A stretch of 64,000 nucleotides of DNA from an uncultured Clostridia bacterium (GTDB lineage Bacteria; Bacillota; Clostridia; Oscillospirales; Ruminococcaceae): positions 124,001 to 188,000 of the forward strand of contig CALZUA010000001.1 of NCBI GenBank assembly GCA_945829235.1, in the 5' to 3' direction. Below are positions 43,409 to 51,902 of the stretch, one piece after another. The stretch's first letter is position 1. Every line of letters begins with the position of its first letter. The translations under genes were made by a program, and so were the position numbers. The notes beneath the pieces were generated by a model. The model did no database searches. It had not been told where the DNA came from and saw nothing but the letters and a program-made list of their open reading frames with translations.

Positions 43409-45265
43409 TTATCGCTCGATGAACGCGAGAAAATCCTTCATCGGGAGCGGCTTGGAGTAATAGTAGCCTTGAATGTAGTCGATATTTTCCTTGAACATTC
43501 CGTCAATTTCCTCTGCGGTTTCGATGCCCTCGGCAACCAGCTTCAGCTTCATTCCGTGCGCCATTGAAACAACTGCGCGGACAACCTGCTTTGCTTTCGG
43601 TGAGCTGAAAAACGCCTTTGACATATCGTAATCCAGCTTGATGATAGAAACGGGCATCTCGACAACGTACATCAGATTTGATTCTCCCTTGCCGAAATCA
43701 TCGAGAGAAAACGTAAAGCCGTAGTCGATGAGCTTTTGCATATTCTTGAGCAAAACCGCGCGCGATGTAACCGATGCCGATTCGGTGATTTCAAGGTTGA
43801 TAAGGCTTGCGTCAATGCCGTATTTATCGATGATTGCGATAAGCCTGTCCGCGAGGTCTTCCATTTCGCACTGCACCACGGACAGATTGACCTCAACGTA
43901 ATGTATTCCCAGAGAAACCGCGTTTGTGTTTTTCAGAAACTCGCAGACCTTCTCGAAAACCCTTTCGCCGAGCCGCACAATCTGTCCGTTGCTCTCGGCA
44001 AACGGGATAAAAATACCGGGCGAGAGCAGGCTTCCGTCTGTTTTGCGGATACGAACGAGCGCTTCTGCGGAGGTGAATTTTTGCTCGGCGTTGGAGTAAA
44101 TCGGCTGAAGAAAAACCTCAACTCTGTCCTCGGAAAGCGCGTTGTTTATCTCCTGCTCGATAAGCGGGCGCTCGCGGTACTTGTTTATCGCGGTATCATC
44201 GGCGATGTACATCTTATCGGCATTTTTGGCGAAAGAGTTGTTGACGAAAGAAAGGAATTGAAACAGCTCTGCCATTTGGTTAAATTCCTCGCCGTGTTCT
44301 ACGAAAACAGCAGGTTGACTTTTCCTCAATTTCCCGAGATTATCAAAAATATCGAGCAGTTCATCGCCGAATTTTTTCAGCAACTCAACATTCTCCGAAA
44401 TAATGATAATATTGTTCAGATTTCGGAAAACGAAAAGCTCCTTGTGCGCGGCGGCAAGGGAAACGGCTTTTTTGAGCGCGTTTTCCGTGGAATCATCGTT
44501 CTCGCGGGACTCCGCGCCTTTCAGACGGATTTCCAGCAAGCAGAATTTTGTTTTTCTTTCAAAAAGGCGGTGCGAGAACTCCGAGAGTGCGTAGGAGTTG
44601 AAACAGCCTGTCCTGCGGTCGCGATAGGACTCGGGGTTTTCCATTATTACGAAGATTATCAGCATTCCGACTGCCGAAGCAAAGCCAACAATCAGCAGGC
44701 TGTTGTTCAGATACTGAATGGTTGCCGCGGCAATCCAAAGCGAAATCCACAAACCAACGGCAAAGCGTCTTCTTTTGCTGATTTTTTTCCGACAGATAAA
44801 AATCACGGCGATAATGCTCAATATGTGAATTATCGCAAAAACATATACAACCATAACCGCAAGCCCGTAGGTGTAATAGGCATCGGGGCTTTTGTGAATG
44901 TAAATGGGGAGCGCGGCAACGATTATGCTTTGCACCAGTCCGATAAGCCCCAATATTCGCGTCAAGCGGATATGCTTTTTCTCGGTGAAGAGGTCGGTCA
45001 TAATATAGCTCAGCGCCGATACCGCTTCCCAAAGCAACGACATTATGTACAGCTTGCACACGGTGACAACAGCAAGCATCGGTAGCTTTTCCATAAACTC
45101 GATTCCGACAAGCGACAAAATATCAAGCGAGAGGCTGATTATTGAGATATACAGTGTTCTGCGGAAAACCTTTTCGGAGTAGAGCTGAAGGGTTCGGCTG
45201 GATTTGTAGAAAATAAACAGCAACGCCAGAATAAACAACCCGTACGATTGGATTTGTATGTTCAT
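43409..45265 (-). CDS. Membrane EAL-domain protein (c-di-GMP phosphodiesterase)
   Basis: A 618-residue protein. Six or seven membrane helices occupy residues 1-210. A degenerate GGDEF domain follows (about 215-365; DRRTGCFNSYALSEF is kept, the GGDEF loop is not). The EAL domain (about 370-615) has the catalytic set: AEALVRI, the Asn in VNLSVVQ, EITES, LDDFGKGESN, IKLDY, AEGIETAEE and QGYYYSKP. It should hydrolyse c-di-GMP at the membrane, with the GGDEF-like part perhaps as a GTP-sensing domain. Confidence 0.93.
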   Translation of the reverse strand: MNIQIQSYGLFILALLFIFYKSSRTLQLYSEKVFRRTLYISIISLSLDILSLVGIEFMEKLPMLAVVTVCKLYIMSLLWEAVSALSYIMTDLFTEKKHIRLTRILGLIGLVQSIIVAALPIYIHKSPDAYYTYGLAVMVVYVFAIIHILSIIAVIFICRKKISKRRRFAVGLWISLWIAAATIQYLNNSLLIVGFASAVGMLIIFVIMENPESYRDRRTGCFNSYALSEFSHRLFERKTKFCLLEIRLKGAESRENDDSTENALKKAVSLAAAHKELFVFRNLNNIIIISENVELLKKFGDELLDIFDNLGKLRKSQPAVFVEHGEEFNQMAELFQFLSFVNNSFAKNADKMYIADDTAINKYRERPLIEQEINNALSEDRVEVFLQPIYSNAEQKFTSAEALVRIRKTDGSLLSPGIFIPFAESNGQIVRLGERVFEKVCEFLKNTNAVSLGIHYVEVNLSVVQCEMEDLADRLIAIIDKYGIDASLINLEITESASVTSRAVLLKNMQKLIDYGFTFSLDDFGKGESNLMYVVEMPVSIIKLDYDMSKAFFSSPKAKQVVRAVVSMAHGMKLKLVAEGIETAEEIDGMFKENIDYIQGYYYSKPLPMKDFLAFIER

Positions 45266-45381
45266 TTTTATTCTCCTGATTTTATTTGGGGGAATTTTTG
45301 CTCTTCTTTATTATAATCAATACTATTATACACGATTTTGCGAATAAAGGCAATAGAAAAATGAAAAAAATGCAAAACATC

Positions 45382-45428
45382 TTGATTTTTTTGGAAAAAA
45401 GTGCTATAATCATAAGATAACGTTCGTT
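45382..45428 (+). promoter_or_regulatory. Orphan promoter with TetR-type operator
   Basis: TTGATT (45382-45387), 17 bases, TATAAT (45405-45410), then AACGTTCGTT (45419-45428) followed by AG. The spacing and operator equal those at the two TetR-controlled promoters at 33 kb, but no coding region follows on this strand. Confidence 0.7.
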
Positions 45429-45545
45429 AGTCGAGCGTAAACCAATCGGGAGAAGTTTATTCAGCCGCGAAGGCTGTTCAAAACAAAAAGCGCATTAGCT
45501 TAAAAAATCGCCTTACAAAGCAACTGCTTTGCAAGGCGTTTTGAG
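45418..45545 (+). ncRNA. Candidate short transcript behind the orphan TetR-type promoter
   Basis: A transcript from the orphan promoter would run about 125 bases to the hairpin at 45505-45545. It contains no ORF with a ribosome site. It could be a small RNA or the remnant of a lost gene. The hairpin also terminates the AAA gene on the other strand, so its presence alone does not prove an RNA gene. Confidence 0.3.
45505..45545. terminator. Bidirectional terminator after the AAA ATPase gene
   Basis: CGCCTTACAAAGCA pairs with TGCTTTGCAAGGCG (one mismatch) around ACTG. The minus strand continues into ATTTTTTAAG, the plus strand into TTTTGAG. Confidence 0.85.
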
Positions 45546-47324
45546 TTAATGGAAACCGATTTTGGTGGAGTTTTTGGTGGAGATTTTGATTTCCGATGAA
45601 AGGATATCCGAGGCGGCTTTTTCCAAATCACTTTCGGTTAAATCGGTGAGCTTTTTGACGGTGAGGTCCTTGTCGTCCCACAATCTGATAGCAAGCTTTT
45701 GTGCGGCATTTGAGATAAGGTTGCGGGCTTCGCGTCCGTTTCCGAACTGGTCGCCTCTTATCGCGCGGAGCTTGTTGAAATAGTTGTCGAGAGTGCTTTG
45801 GGCATTTTTTGGAAGATTGAAACCCGTGCTCTCGCAAATCGACTGCGATACCTCGTAAAGCGTTTTGTTGTCGTAGTTTTCAAACTTGACGTTAAACTGT
45901 ATTCTCGAGCGAATTCCCGGGTTGCTTGAAAGAAACTCGTCCATTTTATTCTCGTAGCCCGCGAAGATACAGAACACAGTGCTCCGGTAGTTCTCCATAT
46001 TTTGCACAATGCAGGTGATTGCTTCGGTATCATAGCTGGTTGCGTTGTCCTCGGACAGCGTGTATATTTCATCGAAGAAAATCACTCCGCCGCCCGCTTC
46101 GTCCATCTCCGAGAACATCTTGTCAATCTTCGCGGCAGTCCAACCGACATACATTCCCGTGATATCACTTTTGCGGCACTCTTTGAAGTTGTTTGCGGAG
46201 GAGATGATATGGTTGTCGGCAAGCTGTTTTGTAAACATACGCGCCAAGGTTGTTTTTGCTGTACCGGGCGCTCCCGCGAAGCAACAATTACACCCGTTAA
46301 AAGCGCTTGCAATGCCCATTTCACGCCTCTTCTTTTCGAGAACGAGCATTTTTACAATGCCGTTAATTTTCTCCTGTTCACTCTCCAAGCCGACAATTCG
46401 CTGAGTGTTGCTCGCCGACAGCGCTTTTGGTCCAACCGTATGCGATTTGCAATTTAACAGCTTTGAAACACAGCTCTTTGTGATTACCTTTTTATCGTTG
46501 CCCGAGAACAGCCATTGATTGAGAATACTCTGAACAAAAATGTTGAGGTGATATTCATCGGGGTGCTTCAACAAGGCACAGTATGATTTAAGCTCGTTCT
46601 TGCAGTGCGAAACATCAAAGCCCATTCTCTTGAACTTCTCCAGCATCATCTGCTGTAAAGACTCGACAGTATCGGTGCCTATTTTAAGATAAAGATAGCC
46701 AAGCTCGATGCTTTTGCTTTCAAATATATCCTTGTTGCTTTCGGAATTGCTTTCATCAAGACTGTTTAAGCAATCGTAGAAGGAAAACTCAGGTCTGCAC
46801 ACCACAAAGACAAAACCGTCATACTTTTCGATTTCGTCCGCCAAATTGATAAAATCATAGGAAGATATTATCTCAACGATATGTACTTTGGAATTGTCAA
46901 GTTGTTCCGATAATTCATCGTCGGGCTTGTTCCCCGTATCAAAGAATGCGTCATTGGGGAAACCGTTGAAGGTTGTTACAGAAGCTCTGGGGTCGTTTTC
47001 GATAAGATACTTGAACTCCTCAAAGTCGTAGCATTCCTGCCATTCCTCCGACTCGCCGTGCTTGTTAAGCAGGGTTGAATACAATGCAAGAATTGCAATA
47101 AGAGCGTCGTTATGGTTGGCGGAGTTAATCAGGAAATGGTTGTTGAAGTAGTTGGTGAAATCGGGGGAATTTGAGCTTTGAATTTTTTCGATAATAGACC
47201 GAATTTCCGCAAAACGCTTTCTGTCCTTGACGCAATCGAGTATATTGCTTAGGCTGTAATTCTCGGAGTTAATATACGAACGACCATTGTGCTTTTCATA
47301 ATTTATCTTTGGGATTTCGTCCAT
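45546..47324 (-). CDS. CbxX/CfqX-type AAA+ ATPase
   Basis: A 592-residue cytosolic protein. The N-terminal 300 residues are unrecognised; the region ending near GNDKKVITKSCV could be a degenerate AAA module. The C-terminal AAA+ domain (about 315-570) opens with IVGLESEQEKINGIVKMLVLEKKRREMG, then Walker A GAPGTAKT (351-358; Ala replaces the second conserved Gly), Walker B IFFDEIY, and RIQFNVKFENYDNKTLYE near the sensor. This is the CbxX/SpoVK group. Start at 47324 after AAAGGAAT; the frame to 47513 crosses two palindromes. Its upstream neighbour encodes a WYL regulator, a pairing common in defence-related loci. Confidence 0.88.
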   Translation of the reverse strand: MDEIPKINYEKHNGRSYINSENYSLSNILDCVKDRKRFAEIRSIIEKIQSSNSPDFTNYFNNHFLINSANHNDALIAILALYSTLLNKHGESEEWQECYDFEEFKYLIENDPRASVTTFNGFPNDAFFDTGNKPDDELSEQLDNSKVHIVEIISSYDFINLADEIEKYDGFVFVVCRPEFSFYDCLNSLDESNSESNKDIFESKSIELGYLYLKIGTDTVESLQQMMLEKFKRMGFDVSHCKNELKSYCALLKHPDEYHLNIFVQSILNQWLFSGNDKKVITKSCVSKLLNCKSHTVGPKALSASNTQRIVGLESEQEKINGIVKMLVLEKKRREMGIASAFNGCNCCFAGAPGTAKTTLARMFTKQLADNHIISSANNFKECRKSDITGMYVGWTAAKIDKMFSEMDEAGGGVIFFDEIYTLSEDNATSYDTEAITCIVQNMENYRSTVFCIFAGYENKMDEFLSSNPGIRSRIQFNVKFENYDNKTLYEVSQSICESTGFNLPKNAQSTLDNYFNKLRAIRGDQFGNGREARNLISNAAQKLAIRLWDDKDLTVKKLTDLTESDLEKAASDILSSEIKISTKNSTKIGFH

Positions 47325-47413
47325 TTGGTTATTCCTTTCTTCATTTTTCAATGCGGTCAACCCACATTGGATTTCCCTTTCAAACTTATTATACAACCGT
47401 TCAATTATACTCA

Positions 47414-47431
47414 CCGTACAAATTTGTACGG
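47414..47431. promoter_or_regulatory. 18-base perfect palindrome upstream of the AAA gene
   Basis: CCGTACAAATTTGTACGG is a perfect inverted repeat with no spacer, about 90 bases upstream of the AAA start and close to the candidate minus-strand -10 TATAAT at about 47390. It is a strong operator candidate, possibly for the WYL protein encoded next to it. Confidence 0.65.
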
Positions 47432-47445
47432 AAAGGACGTGAGGG

Positions 47446-47459
47446 CGCATTATAATGCG
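47446..47459. promoter_or_regulatory. 14-base perfect palindrome upstream of the AAA gene
   Basis: CGCATTATAATGCG is a second perfect inverted repeat; its centre is exactly 30 bases from the centre of the first, about three helical turns. It includes a TATAAT-like core. Confidence 0.6.
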
Positions 47460-47510
47460 GAAAAATTTTTTGTTAGGATAATTTGTTGAAATTTTCGGCA
47501 ACTTGTTATA

Positions 47511-47546
47511 CAAAAAAACAGCAGGAAAAAACTCCTGCTGTTTTGC
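47511..47546 (-). terminator. Terminator of the WYL regulator gene
   Basis: Minus strand: ACAGCAGGA pairs with TCCTGCTGT around GTTTTT, followed by TTTTTTGT. The AAA gene therefore needs its own promoter. Confidence 0.88.
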
Positions 47547-47550
47547 ATAT

Positions 47551-48906
47551 TTACTTGTGATATTTATCGGACATTCTTGTCACAATGTCGCAAATTTCGT
47601 TTCTCAGCTCAACGGGTTCAAGAACTTCACAGCTGTCGCCGTACTCCATCACCCACAGTTTCACACCTTCCTTATCGATGTGGTGAAGGGTGATGATAAT
47701 CTCGTCGGGATTATCGGTGCGAGTGACAGGAAACTCAAAGCCAAAGGTATCGATAGCGTTGTTCATAAGGCTAATCCTGCACTTTATTTTGACATCGGAA
47801 AGTTCTTGCTCTGAATACATGATAGGGTGCGCGGACCTGTATTGTCCAACGGAAAAGCCGCTTTCATCAAACCTGTTTGCCTTATCGAGCCGGTCTTGAC
47901 CGCCGCTGTACGCTTTTCCGGTCATCTTGCAATTTCTGATGCTTCCCTTGGTATCCAGCGCTCTTTTTGACTCGCTGGGCAAGTATTCCTGAAAAGGAAC
48001 AGCGTCTTCACTAAGGCATTTTACGTTTTTCATACGGTCGATACGGAAATTTATGAATCTGGCTTTATCATTCTCAAAGGTTAATGCAACAAGATAGTAA
48101 TAACCGTTTGCCCACATAATCTTAACGGGATTGACAACACGGGTTGCCGTTCCGTTTCGGATAGCCGGGACAAGCTCCTTGTTCTCATCGTATTTGCAGT
48201 AGGTGAACTCCAGCTTTTTGATTTTGCCGCCGGATTTTTTCGAGCTCTTATTGTCGGCAGATTTTTTCGAGGTCTTTTTGCTTTTGGATTTTTTCGAGGA
48301 TTTTTTGTCGTTGGATTCGTCCAAGAAAACAGAGGAAAAAGCTTTTCGGATTTCTTCGAGATTTGTGTAATAGCTACCTCTGAATTTATCGGCGTAAACA
48401 ATTTCGGGAGAATATTTTTCGCGGTTGTAAACAGGCGTGAGCTGATTGAGGGAATTGATGATTTTTTCGGTTTTGTTTACCTCGGCGTAAGGGAAAACGC
48501 TTATTGCGTCACGAAGGAGAATAATCTGAGTTTCCGAAAAAGGCGTTTCGATGTAATAAATCCTATCGGAGGAGGTGTTTCGGGACTTTTGGCTGTTGGA
48601 CTTGATGATAAAACTCGGTAAAATTTCTTTGCCGAGGAATTTTGAAAACGCTCGCTTGACGTAGGTTCGCACACTTTCGTTGATATCGGACGCGTCTGAA
48701 TTTTTAGAAACATCTTGGTAAATCTCGGCGAAATCTCTTGCACTTAAACTATGAAAATCCTCAATACCTTCCTCTTCGGCAAATTCTATACATCTTGAAA
48801 AATACACCGAGATATCGTTCACGGAAACAGGTTTATTTTCGGAACTGTTTTCGATGAGAAATCTGAAAATATCAAACTCGTTGAGGTAAAGCTTTTTCTT
48901 TTGCAT
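47551..48906 (-). CDS. WYL-domain transcriptional regulator with Lys/Ser linker
   Basis: A 451-residue regulator. The N-terminal part (about 1-110) is an HTH-like region; residues about 198-228 are a lysine/serine-rich linker with repeated KKSSKKS and SKKTSKKS blocks. The WYL domain follows (about 235-330: VNPVKIMWANGYYYLVALTFEN and FRIDRMKNVKCL), and then the WCX extension ending in a ligand-side strand (PDEIIITLHHIDKEGVKLWVMEYGDSCEVLEP). WYL proteins bind nucleotides or nucleic acid and often repress phage defence genes. Promoter at 48948-48976; start after TGGAGG. Confidence 0.9.
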   Translation of the reverse strand: MQKKKLYLNEFDIFRFLIENSSENKPVSVNDISVYFSRCIEFAEEEGIEDFHSLSARDFAEIYQDVSKNSDASDINESVRTYVKRAFSKFLGKEILPSFIIKSNSQKSRNTSSDRIYYIETPFSETQIILLRDAISVFPYAEVNKTEKIINSLNQLTPVYNREKYSPEIVYADKFRGSYYTNLEEIRKAFSSVFLDESNDKKSSKKSKSKKTSKKSADNKSSKKSGGKIKKLEFTYCKYDENKELVPAIRNGTATRVVNPVKIMWANGYYYLVALTFENDKARFINFRIDRMKNVKCLSEDAVPFQEYLPSESKRALDTKGSIRNCKMTGKAYSGGQDRLDKANRFDESGFSVGQYRSAHPIMYSEQELSDVKIKCRISLMNNAIDTFGFEFPVTRTDNPDEIIITLHHIDKEGVKLWVMEYGDSCEVLEPVELRNEICDIVTRMSDKYHK

Positions 48907-48947
48907 TTTTGTTCCTCCATCAAAGTCTGTAATGCTTGATTTTTATT

Positions 48948-48976
48948 ATTATATCACATATCAGAGCCTTTGTCAA
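48948..48976 (-). promoter_or_regulatory. Promoter of the WYL regulator gene
   Basis: Minus-strand TTGACA (48971-48976), 17 bases, TATAAT (48948-48953). Confidence 0.85.
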
Positions 48977-49084
48977 TTGTCTGAAAATAAAATGTGTTTT
49001 TCAAAAAATTTTCATTTTTGTATCAACTTTTTCTCAAAATTTTGTTGTAAAATACAGTTGAAAACAAAATAAAGAGGAGATTTT

Positions 49085-49906
49085 ATGAACAGAAAAGTTA
49101 TTGTAAAAATATTCTTGGATATCGTAATGCTGGTGTTGTACGCGCTTTTGATGTTCGCGCAAGGGCTAGGCGGATTTTTCCACGAAACTGTAGGGCTTGG
49201 AATTGGGATTTTGTTTGTAATCCACGTTGTGCTGAATATCCCGATGATAAAAGGTCTGTTCAAAGACGTGAAGAGCGGAAATTCCAAAGCCGTAAAGGTG
49301 ATTACACTTGTTTTGGACATTGCGCTTACGGTTTGTATGCCGATTGTGATTGTTACGGGCGCGCTTATGGCGAAGGAATTGTTCGTGGTAAATTCGGGCA
49401 TTTCGTGGCAGTTGCTGTTTGATGTTCACAACATTTTGTCTTACGTCTGCCTTGGGATAATGGTTCTGCACTTGCTGATGCACGCGAAATATCTTGTCGG
49501 CGTGTTTAAGAAGTTGCCGTCGTCGGGCACGGAAATGAAGTCGGCGGTTTGCCGTTTTTCTGCGGGAGCAGCGGCGGGTGTTGTCTTGTACACCTCGCTT
49601 GCGGTGTTCAAGAATTACACCGATAAAGATATCACAAACAATCAGTATCTTCCCGACAAAAACACGGTTTCCGCACCGTCCGTTATCTCGCAACCAAATT
49701 CATCGGTGAACGAGAGTGTTCCCGACAACGAGCAGATAACCGAGAGCACGGAAACCACAACGCCGCCTACTGTCGAGGAGTATCTGTCGAAGCTGATTTG
49801 CACGGGTTGCAGAAAGCGTTGTTCGCTGTTGCACCCGCGTTGCGGAAAGGGACAAATGCAGGCTGAACGGGCAAAGGAGCAGTACTATCAGACCTACGCG
49901 GGTTAA
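49085..49906 (+). CDS. DUF4405-type cytochrome b561-like membrane protein with Cys-rich tail
   Basis: A 273-residue protein with four membrane helices carrying conserved histidines (HETVGLGIGILFVIHVVLN and DVHNILSYVCLGIMVLHLLMHAKYL), as in DUF4405/cytochrome b561-like haem-binding bundles. A fifth hydrophobic segment and a Ser/Thr-rich linker lead to a C-terminal motif CTGCRKRCSLLHPRCGKGQ with four cysteines, which could hold an iron-sulfur cluster or metal. A role in electron transfer is likely by inference. Start after AAAGAGGAG. Confidence 0.8.
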   Translation: MNRKVIVKIFLDIVMLVLYALLMFAQGLGGFFHETVGLGIGILFVIHVVLNIPMIKGLFKDVKSGNSKAVKVITLVLDIALTVCMPIVIVTGALMAKELFVVNSGISWQLLFDVHNILSYVCLGIMVLHLLMHAKYLVGVFKKLPSSGTEMKSAVCRFSAGAAAGVVLYTSLAVFKNYTDKDITNNQYLPDKNTVSAPSVISQPNSSVNESVPDNEQITESTETTTPPTVEEYLSKLICTGCRKRCSLLHPRCGKGQMQAERAKEQYYQTYAG

Positions 49907-49925
49907 ATTGCTCGTGAATATTTTG

Positions 49926-49962
49926 GAAAAGTCCGACTGAAATCGGGCTTTTCTTTTTGCAA
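49926..49962 (+). terminator. Terminator of the DUF4405 gene
   Basis: AAAGTCCGA and TCGGGCTTT pair (one mismatch) around CTGAAA, followed by TCTTTTTG. Confidence 0.75.
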
Positions 49963-50069
49963 AAAATTCGTAAAAATCGCCAAATTTACATAGATTTAAC
50001 ATAAGCGCGCTTTTGGATTTTACAAAAAGATAATATAATATAATTAAATATGTGTAAAGGAGCAGAGAA

Positions 50070-51871
50070 ATGAGCAAGAACGCATTACTTGAAAAATCGG
50101 TTTATATGAACAGGGAGCTGTCGTGGCTGAAATTCAACGAGAGGGTGCTCGAGGAGGCGGAAAACGAGAAAAATCCGCTTTGCGAGAGGCTTTCGTTTGT
50201 GTCGATTTATCAGAGCAATTTCGATGAGTTTTTTATGGTAAGAGTGGGTTCGCTGATTGACCAGAAGCTGTTGGACAAGAATATCCGTGAGAATAAAACC
50301 GACCTTACTGCCGATGAACAGCTTAACGCGGTGCTTGAAAGAGTGCGCGTCCTCAACGAGCGCAAGGATATTTTGTACAGCAAACTAATGGGCAGACTTG
50401 AGGAGCACAACGTCCGCATTGTCGATTTCAGAAACATCGACAAAAAAGAAAATCAGCACCTCGAGGACTATTTCAATTCCGAGATTGTACCGTTTCTTTC
50501 ACCCGTTATCGTTGGCGACAGACAGCCGTTTCCGTTCCTCAAAAACAAGGAAATCTATGCCGCCGCAGTTCTCGAAAAGAAAAGCGGCAAGAAGAAAATC
50601 GGCATAATTCCGTGCGGGACGGGCGTTGTTCCTCGCCTTATCGAGGTCGGGAAAAACAGCGGTACATACATCTTGTCCGAGGAGCTGATTTTGCACTTTG
50701 CTCCGTCCGTTTTCAAGGAATATACTGTGAAATCGAAGTCGTTGCTTCGGGTAACGAGAAATGCCGATATTGACGCGGACGCGTTGTATGACGAGGATTT
50801 GGATTACCGCGAATTTATGGCGGATATCATCAAGCGCAGAAAGCGTCTGTCGCCCGTGAGAATGGAGCTTTCGCGCGAGCTTGACGGGAAAATTGTCGAT
50901 AAACTCTGCGGCTATCTCGATATCGAACGCAAGTATGTTTTCAGAAATATGTCGCCGCTTGATTTGTCGTTTGTGTTCGGACTTCAGGATTATCTTCGCC
51001 AAAAATCCGAGCTTTTTTACCCGAAAAGAGTGCCGCAGAAATCGCCGCAGTTTGACGAGGGAACACCGGTTCTCTAGCAGGTCAAACAGGGCGACAAGCG
51101 CCTTTGTTACCCTTATGACAGCATAAAGCCGTTTCTGCGAATGCTCCACGAGGCGGCGGTTGACAAGGACGTTGTTTCAATCAAGATGACGCTTTATCGT
51201 GTTGCCAAGAACAGCGAGGTTGTAAACGCGCTTATCGAGGCCGCCGAAAACGGCAAGGACGTGCTGGTACTGGTTGAACTGAAGGCGCGTTTTGACGAGG
51301 AGAACAACATCGAGTGGTTGCGCCGAATTGTCTGCAAAACCGCGTTATCGAGATGATTGACGAGCAAATCGCGCTTGCTGAGAACAGTGAGGACGCATAT
51401 ATCGGCGTGAAAATCAACTCGCTCACCGACAAGAAAATCATCGATGAGCTTATCCGCGCGTCAAAGGCGGGCGTGAAAATCGAGCTTGCCGTGCGGGGGA
51501 TTTGCTGTCTTATTCCGGGGATTGCGGGCGAGACCGAGAACATCAGAGTTGTGAGCATTGTCGGGCGTTTCCTCGAGCACTCGCGTATCTACATCTTTGG
51601 CAAAGGCGATGCGGCAAAGGTTTATATCGCCTCCGCCGATTTTATGACGAGAAATACTTTGCGCAGAGTTGAGGTTGCCGCGCCGATTTACGACAAGCAA
51701 ATCAGGGAGCAGATTTTCTTTATGTTCAACACAATTATGTCGGACAATGTTCAGGCGCGCGAGCTGAAAAGTGACGGGAATTACGTTCGCGTGGAAAACG
51801 ACAACGAAAAGGTGAATTGTCAGGAGCTGTTCTTCGACAAGGCTTACGAGCAGGCGATGAACGAGAAATAA
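50070..51871 (+). pseudogene. ppk1: Polyphosphate kinase 1, with internal stop and large deletion
   Basis: PPK1 makes polyphosphate from ATP. The N- and head domains are intact (NRELSWLKFNERVLEEAENEKNPLCERL; SNFDEFFMVRVGSL), ending at an in-frame TAG (51075-51077). Reading on gives QVKQGDKRLCYPYDSIKPFLRMLHEAAVDKDVVSIKMTLYRVA...LKARFDEENNIEWLRR, still in frame. At 51316-51325 the frame switches to VAPNCLQNRVIEMIDEQIALA and the C-terminal domain. In intact PPK1 about 115 residues separate these points, including the autophosphorylated histidine in HSKLCL. The ten bases GGTTGCGCCG encode parts of both WLRR and VAPN, so deletion occurred between short direct repeats. As written the enzyme cannot be active. 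First gene of the run ending with telA. Confidence 0.9.
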
Positions 51872-51902
51872 TCGCCGAATTTATACAAAGGAAACGCGAA
51901 AA

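Noticed and set aside
43736-45085. A 449-residue plus-strand frame opposite the EAL gene, and a similar 354-residue frame at 4796-5860 opposite the first MATE gene
   Set aside because: Both are shadows of strongly supported genes and have no start signals or known domains.
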